From positions 558,001-622,000 of the forward strand of contig NZ_JBFAZP010000008.1 in the NCBI RefSeq assembly GCF_040681875.1: DNA of 64,000 nt, in the 5' to 3' direction. This document shows positions 40,925-49,490 of this stretch, piece by piece. The notes below the pieces were generated by a model, which saw nothing but the letters and a program-made list of their open reading frames with translations, was not told the DNA's origin and made no database searches. Made by a program: the position numbers and the translations under genes. Every line of letters begins with the position of its first letter. Positions within the stretch are counted from its first letter, which is position 1. This DNA comes from Longispora sp040681875. GTDB taxonomy: Bacteria; Actinomycetota; Actinomycetes; Mycobacteriales; Micromonosporaceae.

Positions 40925-41856
40925 GCGAGCGGAAGATCCCGGGCGGGGTACGGCCGATGAAGGTCGTGCCCGTCCGGCACCCGTGGCGCTGGGTCGCCGT
41001 CGTCGTGCTGGCGGTACTCGCCGCGATGTTCGTGCACCTGCTGGTGACGAACGCCGGGTTCGACTGGCCGTTCATGGTCGACAACGCGTTCCGGCCGCCC
41101 GTCATCGACGGCCTGCTGCGCGGCACGCTCGCCGGCACCGCGATCGCGATGACGATCGGCGTCGTGGTCGGCATCGTCGTGGCCGTCATGCGGCTGTCGG
41201 ACAACCCCGTGTTGTCCGGCGCGGCGTGGCTGTTCACGTGGGTGTTCCGGGCGATGCCCCGGGTCGTGCTGATCGTGCTGTTCGCGAACCTCGGGTTCCT
41301 GTGGAAGCGGCTGGAGTTCGGGCTGCCGTTCGACCGCCAGCTCGGCGCGCTGTTCGGATTCGACAACTTCGAGGCGAGGCTGTTCGGCTTCGACACGGCG
41401 ACCCTGCTCACCGGGTTCGTCGCGGGCATGCTGGCGCTCGGGTTGTCGGAGGCCGCGTACATGGCCGAGATCGTCCGGGCCGGCATCCAGTCCGTGGACG
41501 AGGGCCAGACCGAGGCCGCCGCCGCGCTGGGCATGCCCAAGGGCCGGATCCTGCGCCGGATCGTGCTGCCGCAGGCGATGCGGGTGATCGTGCCGCCGAC
41601 CGGCAACGAGACGATCGCGATGCTCAAGGACACGTCGCTGTTGGCGTACGCGCCCGTGATCTTCGAGCTGTACTACCAGCTCAAGGCCGTCGGCACCGCG
41701 TCGTTCAACGTGTTCCCGATGCTCGTGGCCACCGCGCTGTACTACCTGTTCATCGCCAGTCTGCTCATGGTCGTCCAGTCGTTCCTGGAGCGGAAGTTCG
41801 GCGCCGGGCAACGACGCAACCAGGGCGCCTTCTGGCGGTTCGGAGGCAACCGATGA
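40921..41856 (+). CDS. Amino-acid ABC transporter permease (HisM/GlnP type)
   Basis: The 311-residue permease has one N-terminal helix before the canonical core. The core shows LLRGTLAGTAIAMTIGVVVGIVVAVMRLS, and the EAA loop IQSVDEGQTEAAAALGMPKGRILRRIVLPQAMRVIVPPTGNETI, which contacts the ATPase. It overlaps the binding-protein stop (GTGA) and the ATPase start (ATGA). It probably works as a homodimer because no second permease is present. Confidence 0.92.
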   Translation: MSERKIPGGVRPMKVVPVRHPWRWVAVVVLAVLAAMFVHLLVTNAGFDWPFMVDNAFRPPVIDGLLRGTLAGTAIAMTIGVVVGIVVAVMRLSDNPVLSGAAWLFTWVFRAMPRVVLIVLFANLGFLWKRLEFGLPFDRQLGALFGFDNFEARLFGFDTATLLTGFVAGMLALGLSEAAYMAEIVRAGIQSVDEGQTEAAAALGMPKGRILRRIVLPQAMRVIVPPTGNETIAMLKDTSLLAYAPVIFELYYQLKAVGTASFNVFPMLVATALYYLFIASLLMVVQSFLERKFGAGQRRNQGAFWRFGGNR

Positions 41857-42605
41857 TCACGATCTCCGGCGTACACAAGAGATTCGGTCTGCACGAGGTC
41901 CTCCGGGGCATCGACCTCCAGATCGCGGCGGGCGAGGTGTGCTGCGTGCTCGGCCCGTCCGGGTCCGGCAAGTCGACGCTGCTGCGCTGCGTGAACCACC
42001 TCGAGAAGATCAACGCGGGGCAGATCACGGTGGACGGGCACCTGATCGGCTACCGGCAGAAGGGCGACAAGCTCTACGAGATGCGGGAGAAGGAGATCGC
42101 CGCCCAGCGCCGGGACATCGGCATGGTCTTCCAGCGGTTCAACCTGTTCCCGCACCTCACGGCGCTGGAGAACATCATGGAGGGGCCGTCGCAGGTGCTG
42201 GGCCGTTCCCGGGCCGAGTGCAAGACGAAGGCCCTGGAACTGCTCACCCGGGTCGGGCTGGGCGACCGGGGCGGGGCCTACCCGAGCCAGTTGTCCGGCG
42301 GCCAGCAGCAGCGGGTGGCGATCGCCCGGGCGCTGGCGATGGAGCCCAAGGTGATGCTGTTCGACGAGCCGACCAGCGCCCTGGACCCGGAGCTCGTCGG
42401 CGAGGTGCTCGACGTGATGCGGGACCTGGCCCGGTCCGGCATGACGATGATGGTCGTCACCCACGAGATCGGCTTCGCCCGCGAGGTGGGCGACTCGCTG
42501 GTGTTCATGGACGGCGGCGTCATCGTCGAGGCGGGCGCGCCGCGCGAGGTGCTGGCCAACCCGCAGCACGAGCGCACCAAGGCGTTCCTGTCCAAAGTTC
42601 TCTGA
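41853..42605 (+). CDS. Amino-acid ABC transporter ATPase (GlnQ type)
   Basis: The 250-residue ATPase carries Walker A GPSGSGKST, Q-loop VFQRFNLFPHLTALENI, signature LSGGQQQRVAIARAL, Walker B VMLFDEPTSALDPE and switch His in VVTHEIGFAREV, the pattern of polar amino-acid importers. It is the last gene of its operon and is followed by a post-stop element and a strong hairpin. Confidence 0.94.
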   Translation: MITISGVHKRFGLHEVLRGIDLQIAAGEVCCVLGPSGSGKSTLLRCVNHLEKINAGQITVDGHLIGYRQKGDKLYEMREKEIAAQRRDIGMVFQRFNLFPHLTALENIMEGPSQVLGRSRAECKTKALELLTRVGLGDRGGAYPSQLSGGQQQRVAIARALAMEPKVMLFDEPTSALDPELVGEVLDVMRDLARSGMTMMVVTHEIGFAREVGDSLVFMDGGVIVEAGAPREVLANPQHERTKAFLSKVL

Positions 42606-42606
42606 A

Positions 42607-42622
42607 ACCACTTTTCGGGTAC
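42607..42622 (+). other. Post-stop element, copy 4
   Basis: ACCACTTTTCGGGTAC lies one base after the TGA and one base before the terminator stem. It is the most divergent of the five copies. Confidence 0.35.
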
Positions 42623-42623
42623 T

Positions 42624-42662
42624 GCTCCGCCCCGCTGCTCCTTCGGGAGGGCGGGGCGGAGC
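42624..42662 (+). terminator. Terminator of the polar amino-acid transporter operon
   Basis: A perfect 12-bp stem GCTCCGCCCCGC with its complement; the loop contains a second small stem, CTCC-TTCG-GGAG. Confidence 0.75.
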
Positions 42663-42810
42663 CGTCGGCGGGGGCCGGCGGGCCGGCAGCGGGGGCCCGC
42701 GGGCCGGCAGTCCGGGGCGTGGGCCGATGCGGCCGGCGGGTGCCCGACGCGCGCGGCGTCCCGGCCGACCGGGAGAGTGGGGCGGAGCGGGTTTTGTCAT
42801 AGGCAGCGAC

Positions 42811-42816
42811 TAGGCT
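42811..42816 (+). promoter_or_regulatory. Leaderless -10 hexamer of polA
   Basis: TAGGCT followed by 7 bases and the GTG of polA; the same hexamer and spacing as at pyk. Confidence 0.55.
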
Positions 42817-42823
42817 CACCTGC

Positions 42824-45487
42824 GTGAAACGGCTGCTGCTCCTCGACGGACACTCGCTGGCATACCGGGCGTACTTCGCGTTGCCCGTGGAGAATTTCGC
42901 CACCACGACGGGGCAGCCCACCAACGCTGTCTTCGGCTTCACCTCGATGCTGATCAACCTGATCCGCGACGAGAAGCCGACCCACGTCGGGGTGGCCTTC
43001 GACGTCTCCCGCCGCTCCTTCCGCACGGAGCAGTACGAGGAGTACAAGGCCGGCCGGTCCGAGACCCCCAACGAGTTCAAGGGCCAGGTCTCCCTGATCC
43101 ACGAGGTGCTCAACGCCCTCGGTGTGACATATGTGGAGATGCCTGGCTTCGAGGCCGACGACATCCTGGCCACCCTGTCGACCCAGGCGGTGGCGGCCGG
43201 CTTCGAGGTGCTGATCGCCAGCGGCGACCGCGACTCGTTCCAGCTGGTCAACGACAAGGTCACGGTGCTCTACCCGGTCAAGGGCGTCTCGGTGCTCAAC
43301 CGGTTCGACCCGGCCGCCGTCGAGGCGAAGTACGGGGTGACCCCCGACCGCTACCCGGACCTGGCCGCCCTCGTCGGCGAGGACTCCGACAACCTGCCGG
43401 GCGTGCCCGGGGTCGGCCCGAAGACGGCCGCCAAGTGGATCAACCAGTACGGGGACCTGGACACCATCATCGCCCGGGTCGACGACATCAAGGGCAAGGT
43501 CGGCGACGCGGTCCGCGAGCACCTCGCGTCCGTGATCCGCAACGCCAGCCTGAACAAGCTGCTCCGCACCCTCGAACTGCCCTGCGCCCCCGACGACCTC
43601 ACCTGGTCCGGCGGCGACCCGCAGGAGATCGACCAGGTCTTCGACACCCTCCAGTTCCGGGTGCTCCGCGAGCGGCTCACCGGCATCCTCGGCTCCGACC
43701 AGCCGGAGGCCGCCGACGCCATGGCCAGCCTCGACGGCGTGGTCCTCGGCTCCGGCGAGGTCGCCGGCTGGCTGGCCAAGCTCGGCCCCGCCACTGCGGG
43801 CCTCGCGCTCGCCGGCACCTTCGGCCGGGGCACCGGCAGCATCGACGCCATCGCGGTGTCCGGCCCCGAGTCCTCCGCCTGGTTCACCACCACCGGCCTC
43901 GACCCGGCCGACGAGGCCGCCGTCGCCGCCTGGCTGGCCGACCCGACCCGGCCGAAGACGGTCCACGACGCGAAACCGGCGCTCTGGGGCCTCAACGCGC
44001 ACGGCTGGACCCTGGCGGGCCTGACCGTTGACACCGCCCTGGCCGCCTACCTGGCCCGCCCCGACGCCCGCAGCTACGACCTCGCCGAGCTGTCCCGCCG
44101 CTACCTGGGCCGCGACCTGCGCACCGACGAGCCCGCCAACGGCCAGCTCACCCTCGACGGCCTCGGCGCCGACTCCGACAGCGAGGCCCAGGCGCTCATG
44201 CTCCGCGCCGCCGCCACCCGCGAGCTCGCCGAGACCTTGACCACCGAGCTCGCCGGTCAGGGCGCCGCGGGTTCGCTGCTCGTCGACCTGGAGCAGCCCC
44301 TCGGCGTGCTGCTCGCCGGGTTGGAGGGCGCGGGCATCGCCGCCGACACGGAGTACCTGTCGGAGCTGGAGGCGCACTTCGCGGCCGAGGTGAAGTCGGC
44401 CGCCGAGCTGGCGTACTCGGTGGCGGGCCGCGAGTTCAACCTCGGCTCCCCGAAGCAGTTGCAGCAGCTCCTGTTCGACGAGCTGGGGCTGCCGAAGACC
44501 AAGAAGATCAAGACGGGGTACACGACCGACGCCGACGCCCTGCAGGGCCTGTTCGAGAAGACCCAGCACCCGGTCCTGGAGCACCTGCTCCGGCACCGCG
44601 ACGTCGCCCGGCTCAAGTCCACCGTCGAGGGCCTGCTCAAGAGCGTCTCCGACGACGGCCGGATCCACACCACCCTCAACCAGACGGTGGCCGCGACCGG
44701 CCGGCTGTCCTCCACCGACCCGAACCTGCAGAACATCCCGATCCGCACCGAGGAAGGTCGCCGGATCCGGCGCGCCTTCGTCGTCGGCAACGGCTACGAG
44801 ACCCTCCTGACGGCCGACTACAGCCAGATCGAGATGCGGATCATGGCGCACCTCTCCGAGGACGCCGACCTGATCGCCGCGTTCCAGTCCGGCGAGGACC
44901 TGCACACCACGGTCGCCCGCAAGGTCTTCGAGACCGACGAGGTCACCCCGGAGCACCGCCGCCGCATCAAGGCCATGTCCTACGGCCTCGCCTACGGCCT
45001 GTCCGCCTACGGCCTGTCCCAGCAGCTCGGGATCAGCCCCGGCGAGGCCCAGGTCCTGATGGACGGCTACTTCGAACGGTTCGGCGGCGTCCGCGACTAC
45101 CTCCGCGAGATCGTCGTGAAGGCCCGCGCCGACGGCTACACCGAGACCCTCCTCGGCCGCCGCCGCTACCTGCCCGACCTCAACAGCGACAACCGCCAGC
45201 GCCGCGAGATGGCCGAACGGATGGCCCTCAACGCCCCGATCCAGGGCACCGCCGCCGACATCATCAAGGTCGCGATGCTCCGGGTCGACAAGGCCCTGCG
45301 CGCCGAGGGCCTCGCGTCGCGGATGCTGCTCCAGGTGCACGACGAGCTCATCTTCGAGGTCTCGCCGGGCGAGCGGGAGCGGCTGGAGGCGGTGGTGCGC
45401 CGGGAGATGGGCGCGGCGCACGAGCTGGCGGTGCCGTTGGAGGTGTCGGTGGGGGCCGGGGCGGACTGGTCGGAGGCGGGCCACTAG
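42824..45487 (+). CDS. polA: DNA polymerase I
   Basis: The 887-residue enzyme fills gaps and removes RNA primers. Residues 1-290 form the 5' nuclease (LLLLDGHSLAYRAYFAL, GFEADDILATL, SGDRDSFQLV, GEDSDNLPGVPGVGPKTAAKW). The middle region (about 300-470) is a 3' exonuclease fold in which I see no DxE active site, so proofreading is probably lost, as in other actinobacteria. Polymerase motifs are DYSQIEMRI (Asp665), RRRIKAMSYGLAYG and LLQVHDELIFEV. The O-helix has Tyr (residue 720) where Escherichia coli has Phe762, a change known to ease incorporation of dideoxynucleotides; mycobacterial Pol I has the same residue. Confidence 0.97.
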   Translation: MKRLLLLDGHSLAYRAYFALPVENFATTTGQPTNAVFGFTSMLINLIRDEKPTHVGVAFDVSRRSFRTEQYEEYKAGRSETPNEFKGQVSLIHEVLNALGVTYVEMPGFEADDILATLSTQAVAAGFEVLIASGDRDSFQLVNDKVTVLYPVKGVSVLNRFDPAAVEAKYGVTPDRYPDLAALVGEDSDNLPGVPGVGPKTAAKWINQYGDLDTIIARVDDIKGKVGDAVREHLASVIRNASLNKLLRTLELPCAPDDLTWSGGDPQEIDQVFDTLQFRVLRERLTGILGSDQPEAADAMASLDGVVLGSGEVAGWLAKLGPATAGLALAGTFGRGTGSIDAIAVSGPESSAWFTTTGLDPADEAAVAAWLADPTRPKTVHDAKPALWGLNAHGWTLAGLTVDTALAAYLARPDARSYDLAELSRRYLGRDLRTDEPANGQLTLDGLGADSDSEAQALMLRAAATRELAETLTTELAGQGAAGSLLVDLEQPLGVLLAGLEGAGIAADTEYLSELEAHFAAEVKSAAELAYSVAGREFNLGSPKQLQQLLFDELGLPKTKKIKTGYTTDADALQGLFEKTQHPVLEHLLRHRDVARLKSTVEGLLKSVSDDGRIHTTLNQTVAATGRLSSTDPNLQNIPIRTEEGRRIRRAFVVGNGYETLLTADYSQIEMRIMAHLSEDADLIAAFQSGEDLHTTVARKVFETDEVTPEHRRRIKAMSYGLAYGLSAYGLSQQLGISPGEAQVLMDGYFERFGGVRDYLREIVVKARADGYTETLLGRRRYLPDLNSDNRQRREMAERMALNAPIQGTAADIIKVAMLRVDKALRAEGLASRMLLQVHDELIFEVSPGERERLEAVVRREMGAAHELAVPLEVSVGAGADWSEAGH

Positions 45488-45591
45488 GCACCCGGGCCAC
45501 GTGCCAGGGCTGGCCGCACGGGCCAGGTGCCGGGAGCATGGGGGCTAACGGTCGGGTCCGGTGACGGCGACTGGTGGGCGCGGTGGTGCGG

Positions 45592-45765
45592 GCTTGGTGC
45601 TGGCGAGCAGCTCGCTCGGTCGTCGGGCGGCCTGGTGCCGGCGAACAGGGCGCCTGATCATGGGGCGATCTGCTGCCGGCGGGGAGCTTGCCTGGTCGTG
45701 GTGTGGCTTGGTGCCGGCGGGTAGCTCGCCTGATGTCGGGGACCCAGGTCGTGGGGCGGCCCCGT
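45592..45765 (+). repeat. Four degenerate tandem units, period 37-39 bp, downstream of polA
   Basis: Units starting CTTGGTGC / CCTGGTGCC / CTGCTGCC / CTTGGTGCC at 45593, 45631, 45670 and 45707, each with GGCGGGTAGCTCGCC-like inverted repeats. The remainder of the 291-base gap after polA (45488-45778) holds no gene that I can support. Confidence 0.5.
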
Positions 45766-45778
45766 GGCGGGCGGCAGG

Positions 45779-47881
45779 TCATCGGGGCATGAGCACAGGT
45801 CCTGACGGCTCGGGGGCGTCGACTCGTTCCACTGGGCCTATCGGTTCGAGTGTGTCCGCCGGTTCTGCGGATCCGGCGGGTTCCACAGAACCGTGTTCTC
45901 CAAGGCCGTGTTCTACAGAACGGTGCTCCCGAGGGCTGGCCGGCGCGGTTGTGGCCGTCGGGTCCGAGGGGCCGTATCGGGCGACTGCCAGGCCGGCCGC
46001 CCCGGTCGCGACCGCCAACGGCACCCACAGGGCCGCTGGGGCCATCCCGAACAGTCCCGTCAGCACCAGGGGCGCCAGGGCCTTGCCGAGCCCGGTGGAC
46101 AGCTCCCAGCGGGCCAGCGCCCGCCCCAGGCGCCCGGGGGGAGCGGCGGCGATCACGAGTGCCGTGCCGGTGCCGGAGTACAGGATCTCGGCGACTGTGT
46201 AGACCACCGCGCACGCCGCGACCCCGATGGTCCCCGCGAGCCCGCCCAGGCTCCCGGCGCCGAGAAAGCCCAGGTACGCGGCGGCGAACGCGAGCCCGGC
46301 CAGCCCGAACACGCTCCGCCGGGACCGGCCCGCGAACCGGACGACCAGGGGCACCGACAGCGCGATCACCAGGACGGTGTTGCCGATGAACACGGCCCCG
46401 GGCCAGGCCGCGCCGCTGCCGAGCTGTTCGAGGAACACGGCGGGCAGCGCCACCTCGAGTACGTCGAACATGAGCGCGAACGGCAGGTTCCCCAGGAACA
46501 GCACCAGAAACGCCCGCCGCCCCCGCGCCCCACGCCTGGCGCCAGCCACCCGCCCAGTTCCCGAGCCCCCGACCGCCCCCGACTCGGAGCCCGCCCCCGA
46601 CTCGGAGCCCGCCGCCGACGCCGAGGCCGCCCGCGACTCGAACCCCACCCCCGGCGCCGAGCCCACCCCCCGCGCCGAGCCCGCCCCCGATGCCGAGCCC
46701 GTCTCGGATGTGGAGCCCGCCCTCGACGCGGAGCCTGCTCTGGACCCCACCCCAAGGGCGCTCCCGTGTCCCGACCGCGCGTCGGCCGGGGCCGGGCCGT
46801 CAGCTGTCGTGCCGACTGGCTGAGCAGCCGTCGAGTTCTGGTGCGTAGATGGCGTGTCCGACGGGATCCCTCGCACCGGTGGAGCGCCCGCAAACACGAC
46901 ACCGGTAGCGCCCGAACCTTCCGACCGCGCGTCGGCCGGGGCCGGGCCGTCAGCCGTCGTGCCGACTGGCTGAGTAGCCATGGAGTTCTGGTGCGTAGAT
47001 GGCGTGTCCGCCGGGATCCCTCGCACCGGTGGAGCGGCCGCAAACGCGACGCCGGTAGCGCTCGCACCTTCCGGCCACACGCCGGCCGGAGTCGGGGCGT
47101 CAGCCGTCGCGCGCGCGGGCCGCGTACCCGTCGAGGTTGGGGGTGTGGAATGTGTGTCCGCCAACGTCCCGCACGATCGTGACGCGCCGGCGGGCGCCGG
47201 AGTCATGGCCCGGTCACCGGCGGGATCCGAAGCCTCAGTGGTCGCGCCCGCCGACCGTGCACCCTCCGCGCACCCGACCGACCGGGCCCCGTCCACGACC
47301 GGCCCCAACGCCGGCACCCGCACCCGCCACACCAGCCCCCCGGCGACCAGGAACCCCACCCCGCTCACCACGGCCAATCCCCGCAGTGCCCCGGCCCCGC
47401 CCGCCAACGTCAGGGTCGCGATCAGTGCCCCGACCCCGAGTCCGGCGTTCCGCACTGCCCGCCCGGCGCTCAGCGCGACATCCCGTTCCCGCCCGGTGAC
47501 GAGCGCGCTCACGACGGCGGCGTGCGCGGCCGGCCAGGCCTGGGTGCCGCAGCTGAGCAGCACCGCAGCGGCGACGAAGGTGCCGAGGGAGTCGGCGGCG
47601 AGCAGGACGACCACGCCCGCCGCCCGGATCAGCAGCGCGCCGATGACGGGCCACCGGCCGCCGGAGCGGTCGATCCACCGGCCCGCGAGGGGGATCGCGG
47701 CGAGTCCGACGAGGAGGCCGGCGGTGAGGGCCGCCCCGGTGGGCGCGAGTCCGAGGCCGAGGACCCGCAGGCCGTAGAGCAGCATGAACGGGCGGAGCAG
47801 GCCGGCTCCGAGGGCGTCGACGAAGAGGGCCGCGGAGTACCGTCGGCTGCCCCCGACCGCCGCCAGCGCGTGAAGTCTCAT
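45779..47881 (-). CDS. MFS transporter with long repeat-containing central linker
   Basis: The ATG at 47881 gives a 700-residue product whose two six-helix halves (about 1-205 and 420-640) match the major facilitator superfamily, starting RRYSAALFVDALGAGLLRPFMLLYG and with GRWIDRSGGR in the loop after helix 2. Normal members are about 400 residues. The extra length is a linker of about 200 residues between the halves, made of three 50-residue repeats (GIPADTPSTHQNSMATQPVG type) and Gly/Ser/Ala repeats, plus a 60-residue acidic C-terminal tail. It is probably a drug-efflux pump controlled by the divergent ArsR-type gene, with a 17-bp palindrome between them. Confidence 0.75.
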   Translation of the reverse strand: MRLHALAAVGGSRRYSAALFVDALGAGLLRPFMLLYGLRVLGLGLAPTGAALTAGLLVGLAAIPLAGRWIDRSGGRWPVIGALLIRAAGVVVLLAADSLGTFVAAAVLLSCGTQAWPAAHAAVVSALVTGRERDVALSAGRAVRNAGLGVGALIATLTLAGGAGALRGLAVVSGVGFLVAGGLVWRVRVPALGPVVDGARSVGCAEGARSAGATTEASDPAGDRAMTPAPAGASRSCGTLADTHSTPPTSTGTRPARATADAPTPAGVWPEGASATGVAFAAAPPVRGIPADTPSTHQNSMATQPVGTTADGPAPADARSEGSGATGVVFAGAPPVRGIPSDTPSTHQNSTAAQPVGTTADGPAPADARSGHGSALGVGSRAGSASRAGSTSETGSASGAGSARGVGSAPGVGFESRAASASAAGSESGAGSESGAVGGSGTGRVAGARRGARGRRAFLVLFLGNLPFALMFDVLEVALPAVFLEQLGSGAAWPGAVFIGNTVLVIALSVPLVVRFAGRSRRSVFGLAGLAFAAAYLGFLGAGSLGGLAGTIGVAACAVVYTVAEILYSGTGTALVIAAAPPGRLGRALARWELSTGLGKALAPLVLTGLFGMAPAALWVPLAVATGAAGLAVARYGPSDPTATTAPASPREHRSVEHGLGEHGSVEPAGSAEPADTLEPIGPVERVDAPEPSGPVLMPR
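46565..47210 (-). repeat. In-frame 150-bp repeats and 18-bp Gly-Ser-Ala repeats inside the MFS gene
   Basis: Two nearly identical 150-bp copies start at 46771 and 46921 and a third, more diverged copy at 47071. To their left, 46570-46770 is built of GCCGACGCCGAG/GCCCGCGACTCG-like short units. Both periods are multiples of three. Confidence 0.85.
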
Positions 47882-47923
47882 GCCCGCCACGGTGGCCGCC
47901 GGGGGACCGGGCCGGGCAGCCAC

Positions 47924-47940
47924 TTGACGATCATCGTCAA
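47924..47940. promoter_or_regulatory. Perfect 17-bp palindrome between MFS and ArsR-type genes
   Basis: TTGACGATCATCGTCAA is symmetric about its central C and lies in the 100-base divergent promoter region. It supplies TTGACG on both strands, so binding of the regulator would block both promoters. Confidence 0.65.
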
Positions 47941-47981
47941 CTCCGGCCGGACGGTCCCGGGTGGCCTGCGAGGATCGGGGG

Positions 47982-49424
47982 GTGACCCTGACGATCGAGC
48001 TGGGGGCGGATCCGCAGGTCGCGTTCGGTCCGTCGCCGTTGGGCGAGTTGATCAGCGCCCTGCACGTCCTGAGCGCCCCGACGCACCATACCGCGCAGCA
48101 CGCCTGGGCGGCGGCGGTGGCGGCGACGCTGCCGGCGGACCTCGCGGACCGGATCGACGCGGCGAGTTTCCTGTGGCAGGTCGGCAGGGCGGATTTCCTG
48201 GTACCGTCCGCCGTCCGCGCCACCCTCGCCGACGACCTCGACGACCTGGACGCGCTCGACGAGGACACGTTCCGGCACGCCGCGTTCATTCCGGCGTGCG
48301 GGGCCGACCGTCGGGCCCGCCGGACCCGTCCGGGGCCGGGCCGAAGGACGCAGGCTGCCGCGCAGTCGAACGCCGTCGGTGTGACCGTCCCGGCCACTTC
48401 CGGCCCAGCGGAGCCTGCCGACCCGGGACACTCCGACCGGGCACCCGGCCGAGCGCAGCCAGAGCCCGCCGACCTACGACACTCCCACCTGGCACCCGGC
48501 CCAGCGGAGCCGCAGCCTGCCGACCCGCGACACTCCGACCAGGCATCCGGTCCAGCGGAGCCGGAGCCCGCCGACCCGAGGCACTCCGACGGGGCACCCG
48601 GCCCAGCGGAGTTCGACCCGCGACATCCCCACCGGGCACCCGCCCCCCAGCGAACCGCCGACCCGGCGGAAGGCACCCCGGAGCCGGCCGGTCGGGCCAC
48701 ACCCGCCCCGGGGCGCCCCGAGGACCGGTCCGCCACCCGCGCCCGCGCCCTCTCCCGCGCCCGCGGCCCCGCCCAGGCCGAGTTCGTCGACCGCCTCCTC
48801 ACGGACCTCCCGGGCCTGCGCGCCTGGCTGCGCCGCCTGTTCGAGGACTGCGAGGCCGCGTTCTTCGCCGAGGCCTGGCGGCAGGTCCGGGTGCGGCTGG
48901 TGACGGACGCGCGGGACAAGTCCGAGCTGTACCGGCGGAAGGGGCTGGCGGCGGCGGTCGAGGCGATGTCCCCGGCGCTGTCGGTGCGGGGTACGAAGCT
49001 GCTGATCGACAAGCTCCGGGTCAGTACGGCCACCGCGGAGCAGCGGGGGATCACGTTCGCGCCGACGGCGTTCGGCTGGCCGCACCTGGTGGTCTCGGAC
49101 GAGCCGGGCTGGCGGCCGGTGGTGCAGTACCCGGTGGCCCCGGAGGCCGTGGTGCCCCTGGATCTGGTGCGCCGGCGGATGGAGGCGCTGTCGAACCCGG
49201 CCCGGATGCGGCTGTGCTGGCTGCTGGCCCGGGGTGCGCACACGACGGGGGAGTTGGCGGAGGCGTGGCAGTTGTCGGCCCCGGAGGTGTCCCGGCACCT
49301 GGCCGTCCTGCATCGGGCCGGGTTGCTGGAGCGGGAGCGGCGCGGCCGGTACACGCTGCACCGGTTGGATCTGGCGGCGGTCGGCAGGCTGGGCTCGGAC
49401 CTGGTGGAGGCCCTGCTCCGCTGA
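47982..49424 (+). CDS. ArsR-type transcriptional regulator (DUF5937-like) with repeat linker
   Basis: The 480-residue protein has an N-terminal DUF5937-like domain (VTLTIELGADPQVAFGPSPLGELISALHVL), a long effector region, and a C-terminal ArsR winged helix (VPLDLVRRRMEALSNPARMRLCWLLARGAHTTGELAEAWQLSAPEVSRHLAVLHRAGLLERERRGRYTLH). Members are normally near 330 residues. The surplus is a Pro/Asp/His-rich stretch at about 125-250 with 17-residue repeats (PAEPEPADPRHSDGAPG type). No metal-binding cysteine motif of classical ArsR is present. It probably represses the divergent MFS exporter through the palindrome between them. Confidence 0.75.
   Translation: MTLTIELGADPQVAFGPSPLGELISALHVLSAPTHHTAQHAWAAAVAATLPADLADRIDAASFLWQVGRADFLVPSAVRATLADDLDDLDALDEDTFRHAAFIPACGADRRARRTRPGPGRRTQAAAQSNAVGVTVPATSGPAEPADPGHSDRAPGRAQPEPADLRHSHLAPGPAEPQPADPRHSDQASGPAEPEPADPRHSDGAPGPAEFDPRHPHRAPAPQRTADPAEGTPEPAGRATPAPGRPEDRSATRARALSRARGPAQAEFVDRLLTDLPGLRAWLRRLFEDCEAAFFAEAWRQVRVRLVTDARDKSELYRRKGLAAAVEAMSPALSVRGTKLLIDKLRVSTATAEQRGITFAPTAFGWPHLVVSDEPGWRPVVQYPVAPEAVVPLDLVRRRMEALSNPARMRLCWLLARGAHTTGELAEAWQLSAPEVSRHLAVLHRAGLLERERRGRYTLHRLDLAAVGRLGSDLVEALLR
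48400..48640 (+). repeat. 51-bp in-frame repeats in the ArsR-type gene
   Basis: Four or five copies of a 51-bp unit around GACCCGCGACACTCCGACC coding PAEPxPADPRHSDxAxG. Confidence 0.8.
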
Positions 49425-49454
49425 GAACGGAGCCGGGAAGTTAGTCAAGAAATC

Positions 49455-49488
49455 TTGCGCAACTAAAACTGTGCAACTAATCTTGCAC
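49455..49488 (+). promoter_or_regulatory. Promoter with two palindromes upstream of the second ArsR-type gene
   Basis: TAATCT (49478-49483) stands 7 bases before the ATG, a leaderless promoter. GTGCAACTAATCTTGCAC (49471-49488) covers this hexamer, and a second core TTGCGCAA (49455-49462) lies exactly 21 bases, two helix turns, upstream. Autorepression by the encoded protein is likely. Confidence 0.6.
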
Positions 49489-49490
49489 AC

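Noticed and set aside
45779..49354. One 1191-codon minus-strand gene
   Set aside because: The part beyond 47881 is opposite the ArsR-type gene and has no family content; the MFS start at 47881 with the palindrome upstream is consistent.
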